A stretch of 64,000 nt of DNA from Chondrilla cf. caribensis. Lineage: Eukaryota > Porifera > Demospongiae > Chondrillida > Chondrillidae. A program made the translations under genes and the position numbers. The DNA is taken from the NCBI GenBank assembly GCA_964020155.1, contig OZ026566.1:2213289-2277288 (forward strand). Reading direction: 5' to 3'. This document shows, one piece after another, positions 34,601-48,319 of this stretch. The notes beneath the pieces were generated by a model. The model was not told the origin of the DNA. It made no database searches and worked only from the letters and a program-made list of their open reading frames with translations. Within the stretch, counting starts at the first letter, position 1, and each line of letters begins with the position of its first letter.

Positions 34601-37600
34601 ACAAATGTTGTGCTCACATACAAAATTCATTCATAAGTACATAATACTTATTGCCATCATACTCATACCTGTACTTGTAGGAGTACGTATAGTATACATA
34701 CTCAAGCATATATGCATGTTACATGGCCAGGTACTTTTAAAGTATTATGAGAATAATAATATATATATTATGTATACGATGGGAGTTGATTTGAATTGAG
34801 AAGACGTTGGGATTTTCCTATCTCCTACCATGTTTATTTTTAGTCTATTGAAAATCGCGAAACAATAACTCCAACGTAAAACGATTTCTAGAGTTTCGTG
34901 CATGCTCGCACTGTAAGAGAATTATGCCTCTACGCCTCGATGGGAAAGTTAAGATTCACAGCCCTTTCAACGATCGCTGCAAAGGTTCAGGTCACCCCCC
35001 TGAACAGCCTAAAGTTATGATTGATGCAGACACTACCAGCAATCATTCTCCATCTTTGCCAACACCTTGGAACACCTCTCCAGCTTCAACCTTTGAGCCA
35101 GACTCACGTTATCCATTTAACCTGGGCCGATTTTCAGTGAGAGTTATCAAGAGGATTCCTAAGGCATCGAGAGCCTGCATGGCCGAGAAACTCACAGAAC
35201 TTCTCTCAGCCATTACCACTGCCAACGGCAAATCCTCCTGGGAGTGTCTTTTCCTCTTTTCTAGACGGTGCTTGATCGCCCCTAAGAGAGGAGGGCACAG
35301 ACAAAACTTGGCCTCCATTGGTCAACCAAGCCCTGGAGGATGAAGCTGATGCCCCTCTTCCACCTTTTTCTCAAGGTCAGTCATGCATCCATCGGCCCAA
35401 CGTCAAGAAAGATAGTTGTAGTAATCTGTCTGTCCATGTATCCACCAAACTCAAGGAGGGTGACTTCAGGGGGCTGTTCGTGTTGCAAGCTCTGCGGAAT
35501 CAATCTGCCATCCAGATCCCAGATCGCTGCTCCAGATTAAAGCTAAACACCCACCCTCGAATCCGAGCTCCTCCTTTTCACCTGCCCCTGTTTGCCATCA
35601 GCATCCAGAGATCTCGCCTTCCTCTGTTTGGAAGGCAGTTTTATCTTTTCCAGCATGCAGGCTCTGTAGGGGGCCCAGATGGTCTCCTACCACAGCACAT
35701 TAAGGATCTCTTGTCCCCTGCCATCGGGGAACCTGGTACTGCTTTCCTTTCCTTACCACCTGGGTTAACTTAATGACCTCTGGAGAGGTGCCTCCACTTG
35801 TATCACCCTATTTCTTTGGCACCAGCCTATTGGCCCTTAATAAGGTCGATGGAGGGGTCAGACCTATTGCCATAGGTTGTACACTACGTCGCTTGGCTGC
35901 CAAGTGTGCAGGAAACTCCATCTGTGAAGAAGCGGGTTCCCTACTGTTTCCCCTCCAACTAGGCTACGGGACCTGCTTGGGGACTGAGGGTGTTGTGCAT
36001 GCGGCCGGGTCCTACTTGTTGGACTTAGCACCTGATCATATAATGCTCAAGCTGGACTATCAGAATGCTCTTAATAGCATCAGAAGAGATGTTATCCTCA
36101 AGGAAACACTTGCAAAGCTGCCTCAAGTCTACTCCCTTGCTTACTCAGCATACTGTCATACATCCTTTCTCTTCTTTGGAGAAGATATTATCCTCTCATC
36201 CGAGGGCGTGCAACAGGGAGACCCCTTGGATCCCCTCCTTTTTTGCCTCGGGATTCACAACCTCATCTCTTCCCTCCAGTCTGAATTCCGTGCTTTTTAT
36301 TTAAATGATGGAACTCTGGGAGGCACAGTCAATAGTATCAAAGGAGATCTGTCATATCTAGTCCACTAGTCATCTCAGCTTGGCTTGACCTTAAATCAAT
36401 CAAAGTCTGAAGTCATCTGCCTTAATTGTGACACACTGAATGAGCTGACTTCAGATTTTCCCTGCCTGCGTTATATACTGATCCCAGCAATGCAGTCCTA
36501 TTGGGCTCACCCATTGGTGACATACAGTCCATTGACTCCATCCTCCAGTTCAAGATAGGACATCTAAAATTCATGGGAGAACACCTCCCCCTTCTGGAGG
36601 CCCATGATGCTCTATGCCTCCTCAGGCATGCTTTTTCTCTCCCAAAGCTCCTATATGTTCTCAGAAGTGCTCCTTGCTTTCTGTCTAGCGTGTTGGAGTC
36701 CTTTGACTTGACCCTCAATTAATTGACCAGTTAGGTTTGATACAAATGCTTAGTCAATTGAGCCACAAGAATTTTACAAGTAACTACGTATATGACTTTT
36801 AATGGATAGATTGTGTATGCACATCATTTATGTGCTTTTAAATTTAGGCATATGAGTTCGTATAATAATTTAAGAATATAATAGAGAGAATGAGGTCTCT
36901 TAGGAATTACATTGAAAAAGATAACAAGGCTAGGTTTAGAGACATTTTGATGGACAAAATATTTATTGACTATGTACATTGTGAACCCTTTTGAATTCTA
37001 ACTATACATGTGCATTCGTAAAATAAAAATGCAAGCTTTGTTCATTGGCAGAATATTACTCCTGCCTAAATTATTAGCACCAAAAGATATATAATATAAT
37101 ATATCATAATACAACCATACATGCACATAATAATATAATAAGTAACATAAATAATAATAATAAAGATGCTAACATATTAAAAATAGTGATAATAATAATA
37201 ATAATAGTATAGTATTGTTGATTTAGCATGCTGGCACCTGACCTTCTTGAATGGCCAGGTCAATGGACTCTACGGCTGTGATCGAGCAGTTTGGGGGGAA
37301 GATAGACCGTGAGCCACGGATGCACATGATGGCTGATCGTAGTAATGAATAATTCAATCGACATCTTAGCCAGTGTAGTGTTGAGCTGTAAGGCCTTCCT
37401 TGTTTTTCAGCCATGAGAGAAGCTATTCTCGCATAAACAGTAGTCGCGATGGTGCCCATTCCTCCAGCTGCTGAAAAAACTAGTGGAGAGAAGGAGCCAT
37501 GTTCTATTTCCCGCACACGTTCTTCATATGCCCTCTTCTTTTCCAATTCATTTTTCCGATAGCACTGGGCTGGGGTGGAGTTTCGATAGCAAGGTGCGTA

Positions 37601-40600
37601 TGGGTTGAACACCCTCACATCAAAGAATGCACTCTGTCTATCTCTCCCCCAAAAACTTTGTGCAACAATGTCGAGCCTGGCTCCATCTTCTCTGTTGGTA
37701 GTCTTGTGCAGAAATTGTTCACCGGTGGCGGGCTGCAAACTTGGCTCTATTCCGACACAATGGCAAACCCCACTCAGGAGGTCTGCTGTGATGTTACGGA
37801 TTTCATTGTGCCGGATGGTAGGAAATCCGCCTCTTGGGCAGCTAAGTGCATGCTCGATGGTAAATTGCTGGCCACAGACACAACGGGATGGTAGATGTAC
37901 TGGTTGCCAACCATAGCGCAGGCACAGAGCATCCCTGAAGGCCCCTCTATGCAGGGCAAAACCATGTTCAGAGATGGGTAATGCTGAAAGCCAACTTGAT
38001 GCACCTTTCTCCGAGCATACAGTTTGAGCTCTCTTCAGCTTTGTTGGTAGGTTTTCTTTTAGGTTGGTTGCTGTTTGTTCTTCATGTTGTCGGTTAAGTT
38101 TGTGTGCATCATTTCTCAATCTTGCTTGGGCTGCCATCACTTCAGGTGTATATGCCTCTGACTGATCTAAGATCAGGCATACAAGGGGGGTTGTGATCTT
38201 CTGACACGTGGAGTAGTGTAGCGTAGATTTTTTGCATGGATCAAGGATGCCAAGACCACCTAGTCGTGCTGGTAGTGCCAATAAATTCCTTTCGGTGTCG
38301 TTGAAAGCGTTTTGGCCAGTGAGATGTGGTAGGAAAACTCTCCGTATGGTCTCTTCAAGGGGTTTGATGAGCTCTGCAATGTTTGGAGTAGTTCTTGCTA
38401 GATATGTCCATCTGTTGGTTAGCCCATGTGTGAATGCCGCAAATGCTGCTAAATTATGGAGATTACAGTATATTGGCAGTCTGTAACTAACATTTTGCTA
38501 TTGCATGGACTAACTCATGCGAGTCAAAAAGCATGGCCCTTTATTTAATATATTATACATAAATTGTAAGTGTTACCCAACTGGCAAGATAACTCTTGTA
38601 TTTATAATGTAAAAACACACAATGAAGTCCATATCCCATTGCTGAATAATAATATTATATGGACCACTTTATTTCATAGATACACACTGTCTGTGCCCTT
38701 TGAAGCCCTCTAATGGAACCATACTGTCCAACTGTTCTGGATATCAGTCCTTCAGCTCCTATTTATACTTTTTCTGTGATCCTGGCTTTTACCAGTCTAG
38801 TGGTGATACCATCAGAAGGTGTTCACCTGGTGGTATATGGAGTGGAAGTGATCTAGTGTGTGAGAAAGGTCAGTTGTCAACAATTCTGTATACATAATAT
38901 GTCTAATGCATGTACAGTAACTTCTACTTTAATGACTAAAAACAGGTTATTTTCATACCCTTCAATAATTATTCAACAATTCTTGGACTTGATCTATTTC
39001 ATTATGGATCTCATCAAATTTGTTACCCTCAGTTCACCTTCAAAAACAAACAATCTAGCATAATCAGTAATATTTTAGGGCAAGATACAGGCTTAAATCG
39101 AAATTAGCCTATGAACAGATCATTGTCTATTATGATCATGAATTAAAAGCAGCTGGAATTAGGTCAGTTCTGACATGAACATGTTGTTACTCCACTACGT
39201 TTGTGCTGTTTCGATGCATTAAGTAGATTTATTCCATGAGATTTGGTATGAACAGGTCATGTTTATCGCTTTGACCTACAAATGTGGAAAAACAGCTGTA
39301 AATGTAGAAAGTGGTTAAATAATAATTCAAGGGTACATATATAAAATGACCTGACCAAATAAAATGTAAATACAGGAATCCAGGGGGATACCAGTCATAT
39401 GGTTGGTGTTACATAATCTCTTTATTTCTATAATTCTAGAAAACTATTGTCCCTGTCCTCCTGCTCCAACCAATGGATCAAGGAACTGTAGTGGAAGCAA
39501 TGAAGTGGCTGCTTATAGTCGATTGCATTATAAGTGTAACAGTGGATATCATGTTGTTGGTGATGAGTACAGAACATGTCATCCTAGTGGGGATTGGACC
39601 GGTACTACTCCAGTCTGTGCAAGAGGTAAATAACACCTTGAGAATGAAAATACTATTGAATCAGATATTAATAACAGTAGTGTGAAAGCTGCAGATGCAG
39701 AGTAAAATTACATTATTAAAAACATAAATACATGCAAATGATGCACATTCCAAAGGATATTATTTCATAATCCTATAATAATAATACCCTACTGCAACCT
39801 GACATATGACACTGTACATTGAAATATATAGTAAACCTTGAATAATATTGCATTCATCTTCACTGAGACCAGGAGCCCATTTGCCTCCCCCACAAATGTA
39901 CATTTTGTGGAGCTGAAGTAGATCAATATGACCCCATGGTCTTAGCTGTAAGAGCAAGGGCAACACCTTCAACACATAAGCCTTAATGAACTGATTAAAG
40001 ACACCAGGTCCTATACTCGGCACAGAATTTGTCACATCTTGATCCACTTGGAATAAGCCAATTGGATAGCAAACATCCTGATGGTGCATACATCATACCA
40101 CTGGAAGATTTATATACAAATATCAGTGTGGTATGTTACATGTCCTTACACTTTCACCTCTGCCCATGTCACTATTGCTTTTGATGAAGTGGGACTAGTT
40201 GCTGACCTGGCTGAGCAGCAGAAGAACCACAAATATGTGGATCTCATGGTCATCCACTATGTTATTCCTGTTGCAAGAGATTCTTGTTCATGCCCAAGTC
40301 CAAAAATTCAAAAGTCCTCGGAATGAGAAGTAGCATTGGGAACGGCGAGTCTAAGATCCAATCAGCAATGAAGTTGACTATGAACTTTGAGTGACTTTCA
40401 CACAAAGTATAGTAATTTACCCCCCACCAATGAACCTAAAATCAAAATAATTAAGTTATAAATCTGTCTTTGGTAGAAGATTAAGAAGCTCTATCAAACG
40501 TTATAAGATACATAATTAATACAATCGTAGCAGAGTTTGTAGCTTGTTAACTATGAGTGACATATACTTATTGCTTCACAGAAACATTGGTACAAAAGAT

Positions 40601-42966
40601 TTAATATACTTATATACAACATGGGAAATCTTAAATATAATGTATTTCATCATTCTGTATAATTGAAGTTACAGAATAGTTTAACTACATATAATATCAC
40701 CTATCAAAATTTAATACAACAGATTACAAAATGGTGTGTAATATTTTTGTAATATCTGTAGAATTTACCTGATATTATTTTGATCCCTCATGCAGATATT
40801 CAGTGCAGATGTCCACTTCCACCATCCTATGGACATACTAGTACATGCTCAGGTTATGTATCAGCCGGTTATGAAGTCAGTTATTATTGTAGTGATAACT
40901 ACAACTTAGCTGGAGACAAAAGAAGGATTTGTCAAGGAAATGGCACCTGGACAGGAAGTCATCCATCTTGTGTACAAGGTAATGAAACCAGTTAATGTAT
41001 ATAATTCCAATTTAAACTGCATTAATATGTACTTCTTATTTTTCTTTATAATTATGTATATTTCTCAACCAGGTTGTCTGTGTCCCCCTGCTCCTGTAAA
41101 TGGCTACACCAGCTCATGCTCTGTATATCTTACTTATGATAACTATGTTCATTACTACTGTGACAGCGGTTATCACTTATATGGAAACAATTCCAGACTC
41201 TGTCTGCCAAGCAAAACGTGGTCTGGAAGTGCTCCCATCTGCGTCAAAAGTGAGCTTATGTCTATTATGTTTAAATTTGGATATGTGAATTTATGAAAAC
41301 ATTTCCAACTTTTACATACATTGATTGTAATACATCTGTACAATAGTTTATGTTGATAGTGTGTTACAATAATTGGTTATAATTAAATCATTTCATAGTT
41401 CCTAACGTAAAATTAATTTCATTAATTTTACTTTTTGCTGTTTACTAAAATGCATTATTCTTACTCAGATTAGTGTACTTTATCACTGTGAATGATAGGA
41501 TTGTATTTCAGAGAATAATTAATATGTTCCCAGATCCTCCTCACCTGTATAGTTTGTATGTAAGCATGTCAAAACCTGTGATTGCCTCATGCACCCAACC
41601 CACCCAACAATTGAACAAAATCAAAGAATCCTTACAAATGCATTTTTTAATCTCAGGTACCCCATGTCAGTGTCCAACTGCCCCAGCAAATGGTAGGACA
41701 TCCTCATGCTTTGGAACAGCCAGTGTTGGTACACACCTTTATTACTATTGTAACAGTGGTTACCATCGGAAAGGAACTAGCTATAGTACATGTCTTCTTT
41801 TTGGCAATTGGAGTGAAGTAGCAACTTGTGTGAAAAGTAAGTGTGTTTTGTAATAATTGTTTTCGAGGCTCATAAATAGTATCTTAACATTGTTGATTGC
41901 ATCAGACTTCTATACTATATTTGGAATGGAGTTGCAATGTCATTCTGATGGCCGTTAGTGAATTATATTTTCATACAAATTTTGTGTCATAACATTTACT
42001 TGTGACCTTTCACTTATAACCAGACAATATCAAAAATATCAAAATGAATTAGCATAACACAGTCAGAGCAGAATATATAATGTATTCAATTTGCAAATGC
42101 ATAGTAATTTAGAGAACTGTACATGTGAATGTTACTTTAAAGAAAACATCCTACAATGTGTGTGCCCACTGTTTTTGCCAAATTGGCTGCCTTTCTACTC
42201 CTATGATTTTATGCACTTCTGAGCAAGGTTGCTTGCTGCAATAAAATTAATATAAGTTTCAGACAAATACAAGTCTAAATATGTTCTATTTAATGTACAG
42301 AGGTTTCCTGTATATACTTGTCAACTATGCAGTCAAACCTTGTCCCTGTCCCTCTCCACCCACCAATGGCTCCACAAACTGTAATGGATCTCATCTTGCT
42401 GGTACTGGGAGCAGAGTGACATACTCCTGTAACAGAGGTTACATCCTGTCAGGAAGTAGCTATAGGACATGTGACCCAAGCGGACTTTGGACAGGAATGG
42501 CTCCAAATTGTGTGAAAGGTATAGGTTTCCCAAGCTGTTTTCATTATATTGTTATTATTATTATTTGATATTAATGTGCTACATGCAAATTTGCACTAGG
42601 GTACTAGCCACCCCATGAAGCACAACACACATCAGAAAAAAAACTATAGAAAAACTATATTATATATTATATCCTGGCACAGAATTAAAACTTTGATTGA
42701 AAAAATTTGATTGTATGTATTACTATCATCTATGTATGTACGTATTACTCAGGCACATGCAGTTGTCCGCCTCATCCATCTAATGGATACACCAGTTCCT
42801 GTTCAAAAACAGCAAACAATGGCACAGAAATTAATTACTACTGTGATCAAGGATATATCCTGACAAGTGGAGATAGCCAAAGGATGTGTCTGCTTGGAGG
42901 AAACTGGACGGGAAGAGAACCAGTTTGTGAGAAAGGTATGTACAGGAATATATCCTGTGCAAGTGC

Positions 42967-43000
<34 letters not shown>

Positions 43001-46000
43001 TGCATGCATAAGTGCTAGCGTGCGTGCATGAAATTATATGCATGAGCTTCTTTATTGCCTGCTTGGTATGAGCAAAAGTAGTATGTACTAATGTGTAATG
43101 CTTATTATTACCTTTAATATTTAGGAAAATATAAACATTGAACACGCTAATATGTGAGATAATGTGGTGATATCATTGTATACTGTTAGGGCATTAATCT
43201 AGTTGCCATTTGTATTAAACTGAGATCAGTATCAGTAGATCATTGTTGATATATGGGAGGCTTGAAAAATGTTAACAAGTCCCTTGCACATGACACCACT
43301 GTGCTACACACTTCATTGCATGGGGTATGTATAATATTTAATATGACATATTCGTGATCATGTGAGATTCAAATAATACTGTTGAAATATGATTATAATT
43401 ACAATATTCCGAATTATAATATTATCAGAAATGGCAGTCAATCAATGTCCCTGTCCATCACCACCCATCAATGGCTCCACAAACTGTGAAGAATCTCATC
43501 TTGCTGATGCTGGTACAAATGTGACATACTCCTGTAACAGTGGTTATATCCTATCAGGAAATAGTTACAGGACATGTCAAGCAAGTGGTAATTGGACAGG
43601 AACAGCTCCAATATGTGTGAAAGGTGACTGAATGAAATTTGAAAAGTTGCTGTATCATTATCATCATCATGATGAAATCCCTTTAAAATTCCTCTTAAGG
43701 TTGCATTTGCCCATCTGCACCAGTTAATGGCTATATTGATGACTGTTCAGGGACAAAGCGTGTTGATTCCATCTTATCCTATCACTGTAACACTGGATAT
43801 TCAATTTTTAGCACCAACACTTCTAGGATTTGTCAGAGTGATGGAGAATGGTCGGAAACTTCCCCCAAGTGTGAGAAAGGTATGCATGTATGCAATACAT
43901 TAGATGTACCTATACGATAATCTATATATCATGTTTGTTTTCTGTACCCGTACATTTCCAACCAGACAACTGTCCATGCCCCTCCTCTCCTGTGAATGGC
44001 AACATAACCTCTTGTGTGGGATCAACCTTGGTTGGGAGCTACATCTACTACTACTGTGATAGAGGGTATGAACTTGTTGGAGACTTTAGTAGAATGTGTC
44101 AGATTGGAGCTACCTGGACAGGAAGTGCTCCTACATGTGAAAGGAGTGAGTACGAGTAGATGAGATATCTAAATTCACTATCATCCCTCTCTTGTATGAT
44201 ATTTCAGTGTGGGTTAATATCTTCTAATCCTGTGATTGGATTTTATAATAATTCAAACATTTATATAGGGGTTAAATTAATGAAAAGTAAGAAGGTTGGA
44301 GTTTAAAGTTTAAAGAATTGACAAGTGGGAAGTTATTATCAATAATCAAACTTGATAATTTATTTTAATTGTAGACATGCTCATTGACCCCCTACAAGCT
44401 CATACAACACAGTAATGTTCATTTGGGAATTCAAAGCTATGGCAATTTTGGTATATTTGTTCCTTGAAATATTGATCATAATTTAAACATAGAAATGTTC
44501 TTATTACTCACCAGATGAGTCCTGTCCCTGTCCTTCTGCTCCAACCAATGGATCAAGGAACTGTAGTGGAAGCAATGAAGTGGCTGCTTATAGTCGATTG
44601 CATTATAAGTGTAACAGTGGATATCATGTTGTTGGTGATGAGTACAGAACATGTCATCCTAGTGGGGATTGGACCGGTACTATTCCAGTCTGTGCAAGAG
44701 GTAAATAACAACCTGAGAATGAAAATACTATTGAATCAGGTATTAATAACAGTAGACTGAGTGTGAAAGCTGCAGATGTAGAGTAAAATTACATTATTAT
44801 AACATTTAATACAATGTCATGCAAATAATGTATGTTCAAAATGATATTACTTCATAATCCAAATATAATAATTCCCTACTGCAACTTGACATATACAGTA
44901 CATTGAAATAGTAAACTTTGAATGATACTGCATTCATCTTCACTGAGACCACAAGCCCCTTTGCCTCCCCCACAAATGTACATTTTGTGGAGCTGAAGTA
45001 GATCAATATGGCCTCATGGGCTTAGCTGTAAGAGCAAGGGCAACACCTTCAACACACAAGCCTTAATGAACTGATTAAAGACACCAGGTCCTATATTCAG
45101 CACAGATTTTGTCACATCTTGATCCACTTGGAATCCACCAATTGGATAGCAAACATCCTGATGGTGCATCCATCATACCACTGGAAGACTTATATACAAG
45201 TATCAGTGTGGTATGTGGCATGTCCTTACACTTTCGCCTCTGCCCATGTCACTCTTGCTTTTGATGAAGTGGGACTGGTTGCTGACCTGGCAGAGTAGCA
45301 CAAGAATCACAAATATGTGGATCACATGGTCATCCATTATGTTGTCCCTGTTGCAAGAGATTCTTGTTCATGCCCAAGTCCAAAAATTCAAAAGTCCTCC
45401 GAATGAGAAGTAGCATTGGAACAGCTGGTCTAAAATCCAATACACACGTGCACCAACAAACCTATACTCAAAGTAATTAAGTTATAAATTAGTCTTTGGT
45501 GGATAATAAGACGCTCCATCGAAAGTCATATGATACATAATTAATACAATTGTAGCAGAGTTTGTAGCTTGCTAACTATGAGTAACGTGTACTTATTGCT
45601 TCACAGACACATTGGTACAAGAGATTTAATAGACATATGTATATATAAGATGGGAAATCTTATATATAACGTATTTCATCATTCTGTATAATTGAAGTTA
45701 CAGAATAGTTTAACTACATATAATATCACCTATCAAAATTTAATACGACAGATTACAAAATTGTGTGTAATATTTTGTAATATCTGTAGAATTCACCTGA
45801 TATTATTTTGATTCCTCATGCAGATATTCAGTGCAGGTGTCCACTACCACCATCCTATGGACATACTAGTACATGCTCGGGTTATGTATCAGCTGGTTAT
45901 GAAGTCAGTTATTATTGTAGTGATAGCTACAACTTAGCTGGAGACAAGAAAAGAATTTGTCAAGGAAATGGCACCTGGACAGGAAGTCATCCATCTTGTG

Positions 46001-48237
46001 TACAAGGTAATGAAACCAGTTATAATAATATAATATAATTCCATTATTGATGTCAGTGTACTCCTTTGAATTTAACAAAATTAAAGTTTCCTCACGAACT
46101 TATATAATCTCAGGTACCCCATGTCAGTGTCCAACTGCCCCAGCAAATGGTAGGACATCCTCATGCCTTGGAACAGCCAGTGTTGGTACACACCTTTATT
46201 ACTATTGTAACAGTGGTTACCATCGGAAAGGAGCTAGCTATACTACATGTCTTCCTTTTGGCAACTGGAGTGAAGTAGCAACTTGTGTGAAAAGTAAGTG
46301 TGATTTGCAATTGTTTTCGAGGATCATAAATAGTATCTTAACATTGTTGATTGCATCAGACTTCTATACTATATTTGGAATGGAATTGCGATGAAGTAGC
46401 AAATTGGATTTTATATTACTTACTAGGTGTGCACATAGTGCAGAACCTCGCTTGTATAGTAGTGTGGTAGCTATGGAGGGAGGCCAACTTCAGCTTCCAT
46501 TTTTATTTGGATAGGAAAAAGAATCTTTGCTGGTAGGTAGAGTGAGTCTGGGAATGAGGTTGAGAAAGTCTATTAACTGTCTCTAAAGCTTTTTGCTCGT
46601 CGTAAAGTCACGCGCAAGCACATGCCATGACGTCATATACCATTTGCAAATGGCTGACAAGATGGACGTCATCATGGCCGGCCAATTCTAGGTCCCGAAC
46701 GACGTTACGGCGTACCCTACTTACGCCGAAAGGGAAGTCAAAAATCGTTACGCAAAATTTTTAGATAACTTGTTTGTTCACGTTTTAAGAGTTCTGGTAA
46801 TCGCATAGCGGGAAAAGTGCCACCGTGAAGGAAAGAAATGTGAGTTGCCTTTTCTTAAGCGTTGCGCAAACTCCAGGTTGTCTGTACAAACGTTCGTTAC
46901 TTTATTCTGTAGCACTCCGATGCCCGCTCACACCAGCATCGACCAATATCGAATTTCGTTCACGAGCACTTTGAAACTCTCGGCGAAAGAAAGCACAAAT
47001 GGGACAAAATCTTAGAATTTTTAACCCGGAAACTAATCAAATGAGTGGGCGCCAACTCTGGGCACCCCTATGCGACGGAAACAGATAACCTCGCGGTATA
47101 AACCGCTCGGTAATTATATCTACGAAAACATAGAAATTAAAGATTATCATTCTGTTATTGAATCATTTTCATACAAATTTCATTTTAAAACATCTACTTG
47201 TGACCTTTTCATTTATAACCAGTCAATATATATCAAAATAAATCAGTCAATATATATCAAAATAAATCAGCAATTGGGAGTTGCGATGTCATTCTGATGT
47301 CTGTTAATGAATTATTTTCATACAAATTTTGTGTCATAACATCTACTTGTGACCTTTCACTTATAACCAGACAATAGCAAAATAAATCGGCATAACACAG
47401 TCAGAGCAGAACATATATAATGTATTCAATTCGCAAATGCACAGTAATTTAGGGACCTGTACATGTGAATGTTATTTTAAAGGAAACGTCCTACAATGTG
47501 TGTGCCCACTGTTTTGCCAAAATTAGCTGCCTTTCTACTCCTATGATTTTATGCACTTCTGAGCAAGTTTGCTTGCTGTAGTTTCACACAAATACAAGTC
47601 TAAATATGTTCTATATTAATGTACAGAGGTTTTCTGTATATACTTACTATATGCAGTCAAACCTTGTCCCTGTCCTACTCCACCCACCAATGGCTCCACA
47701 AACTGTAATGGATCTCATCTTGCTGGTACTGGGAGCAGAGTGACATACTCCTGTGACAGTGGTTACATCCTGTCAGGAAGTACCTATAGAACATGTGAAC
47801 CAAGCGGATTTTGGACAGGAATGGCTCCAAATTGTGTGAAAGGTATAGGTTTCCCATATCTAATTCTATTTGTAGTATATATAATATGACTGAATACAGT
47901 TATGAGTGTTAAAGTAATAAACTAAACTGTTTTATTATATAATATTATATCCTGGTGCAGTATTAAACTTACTACAATTTGATTCCCTCTATGTACGTAT
48001 TACTCAGGCACATGCAATTGTCCGCCTCATCCATCTAATGGATACACCAGTTCCTGTTCAAAAACAGCAAACAATGGCACAGAAATTAATTACTACTGTG
48101 ATCAAGGATATATCCTGACAAGTGGAGATAGTCAAAGGATGTGTCTGCTTGGAGGGAACTGGACGGGAAGTGAACCACTTTGTGAGAAAGGTATGTACAG
48201 GGATATATCCTGTGCAAGCACTAGTGTGTGTGTGCGT

Positions 48238-48319
<82 letters not shown>

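Larger units (their letters stand above)
39440..44310 (+). repeat. Internal duplication in gene B, first copy
   Basis: Exons 39440 to 44145 correspond to gene A modules 9/19, 20, 21, 22, 23, 24, 25, 26 and 29. They recur as 44515 to 49422, offset by about 5.0-5.3 kb. The retroelement remnant in the first intron was copied too, so the duplication came after that insertion. Confidence 0.9.

Noticed and set aside
39760..40089. Minus-strand open frame of 109 codons
   Set aside because: It is antisense to a retroelement remnant whose motifs read on the plus strand.
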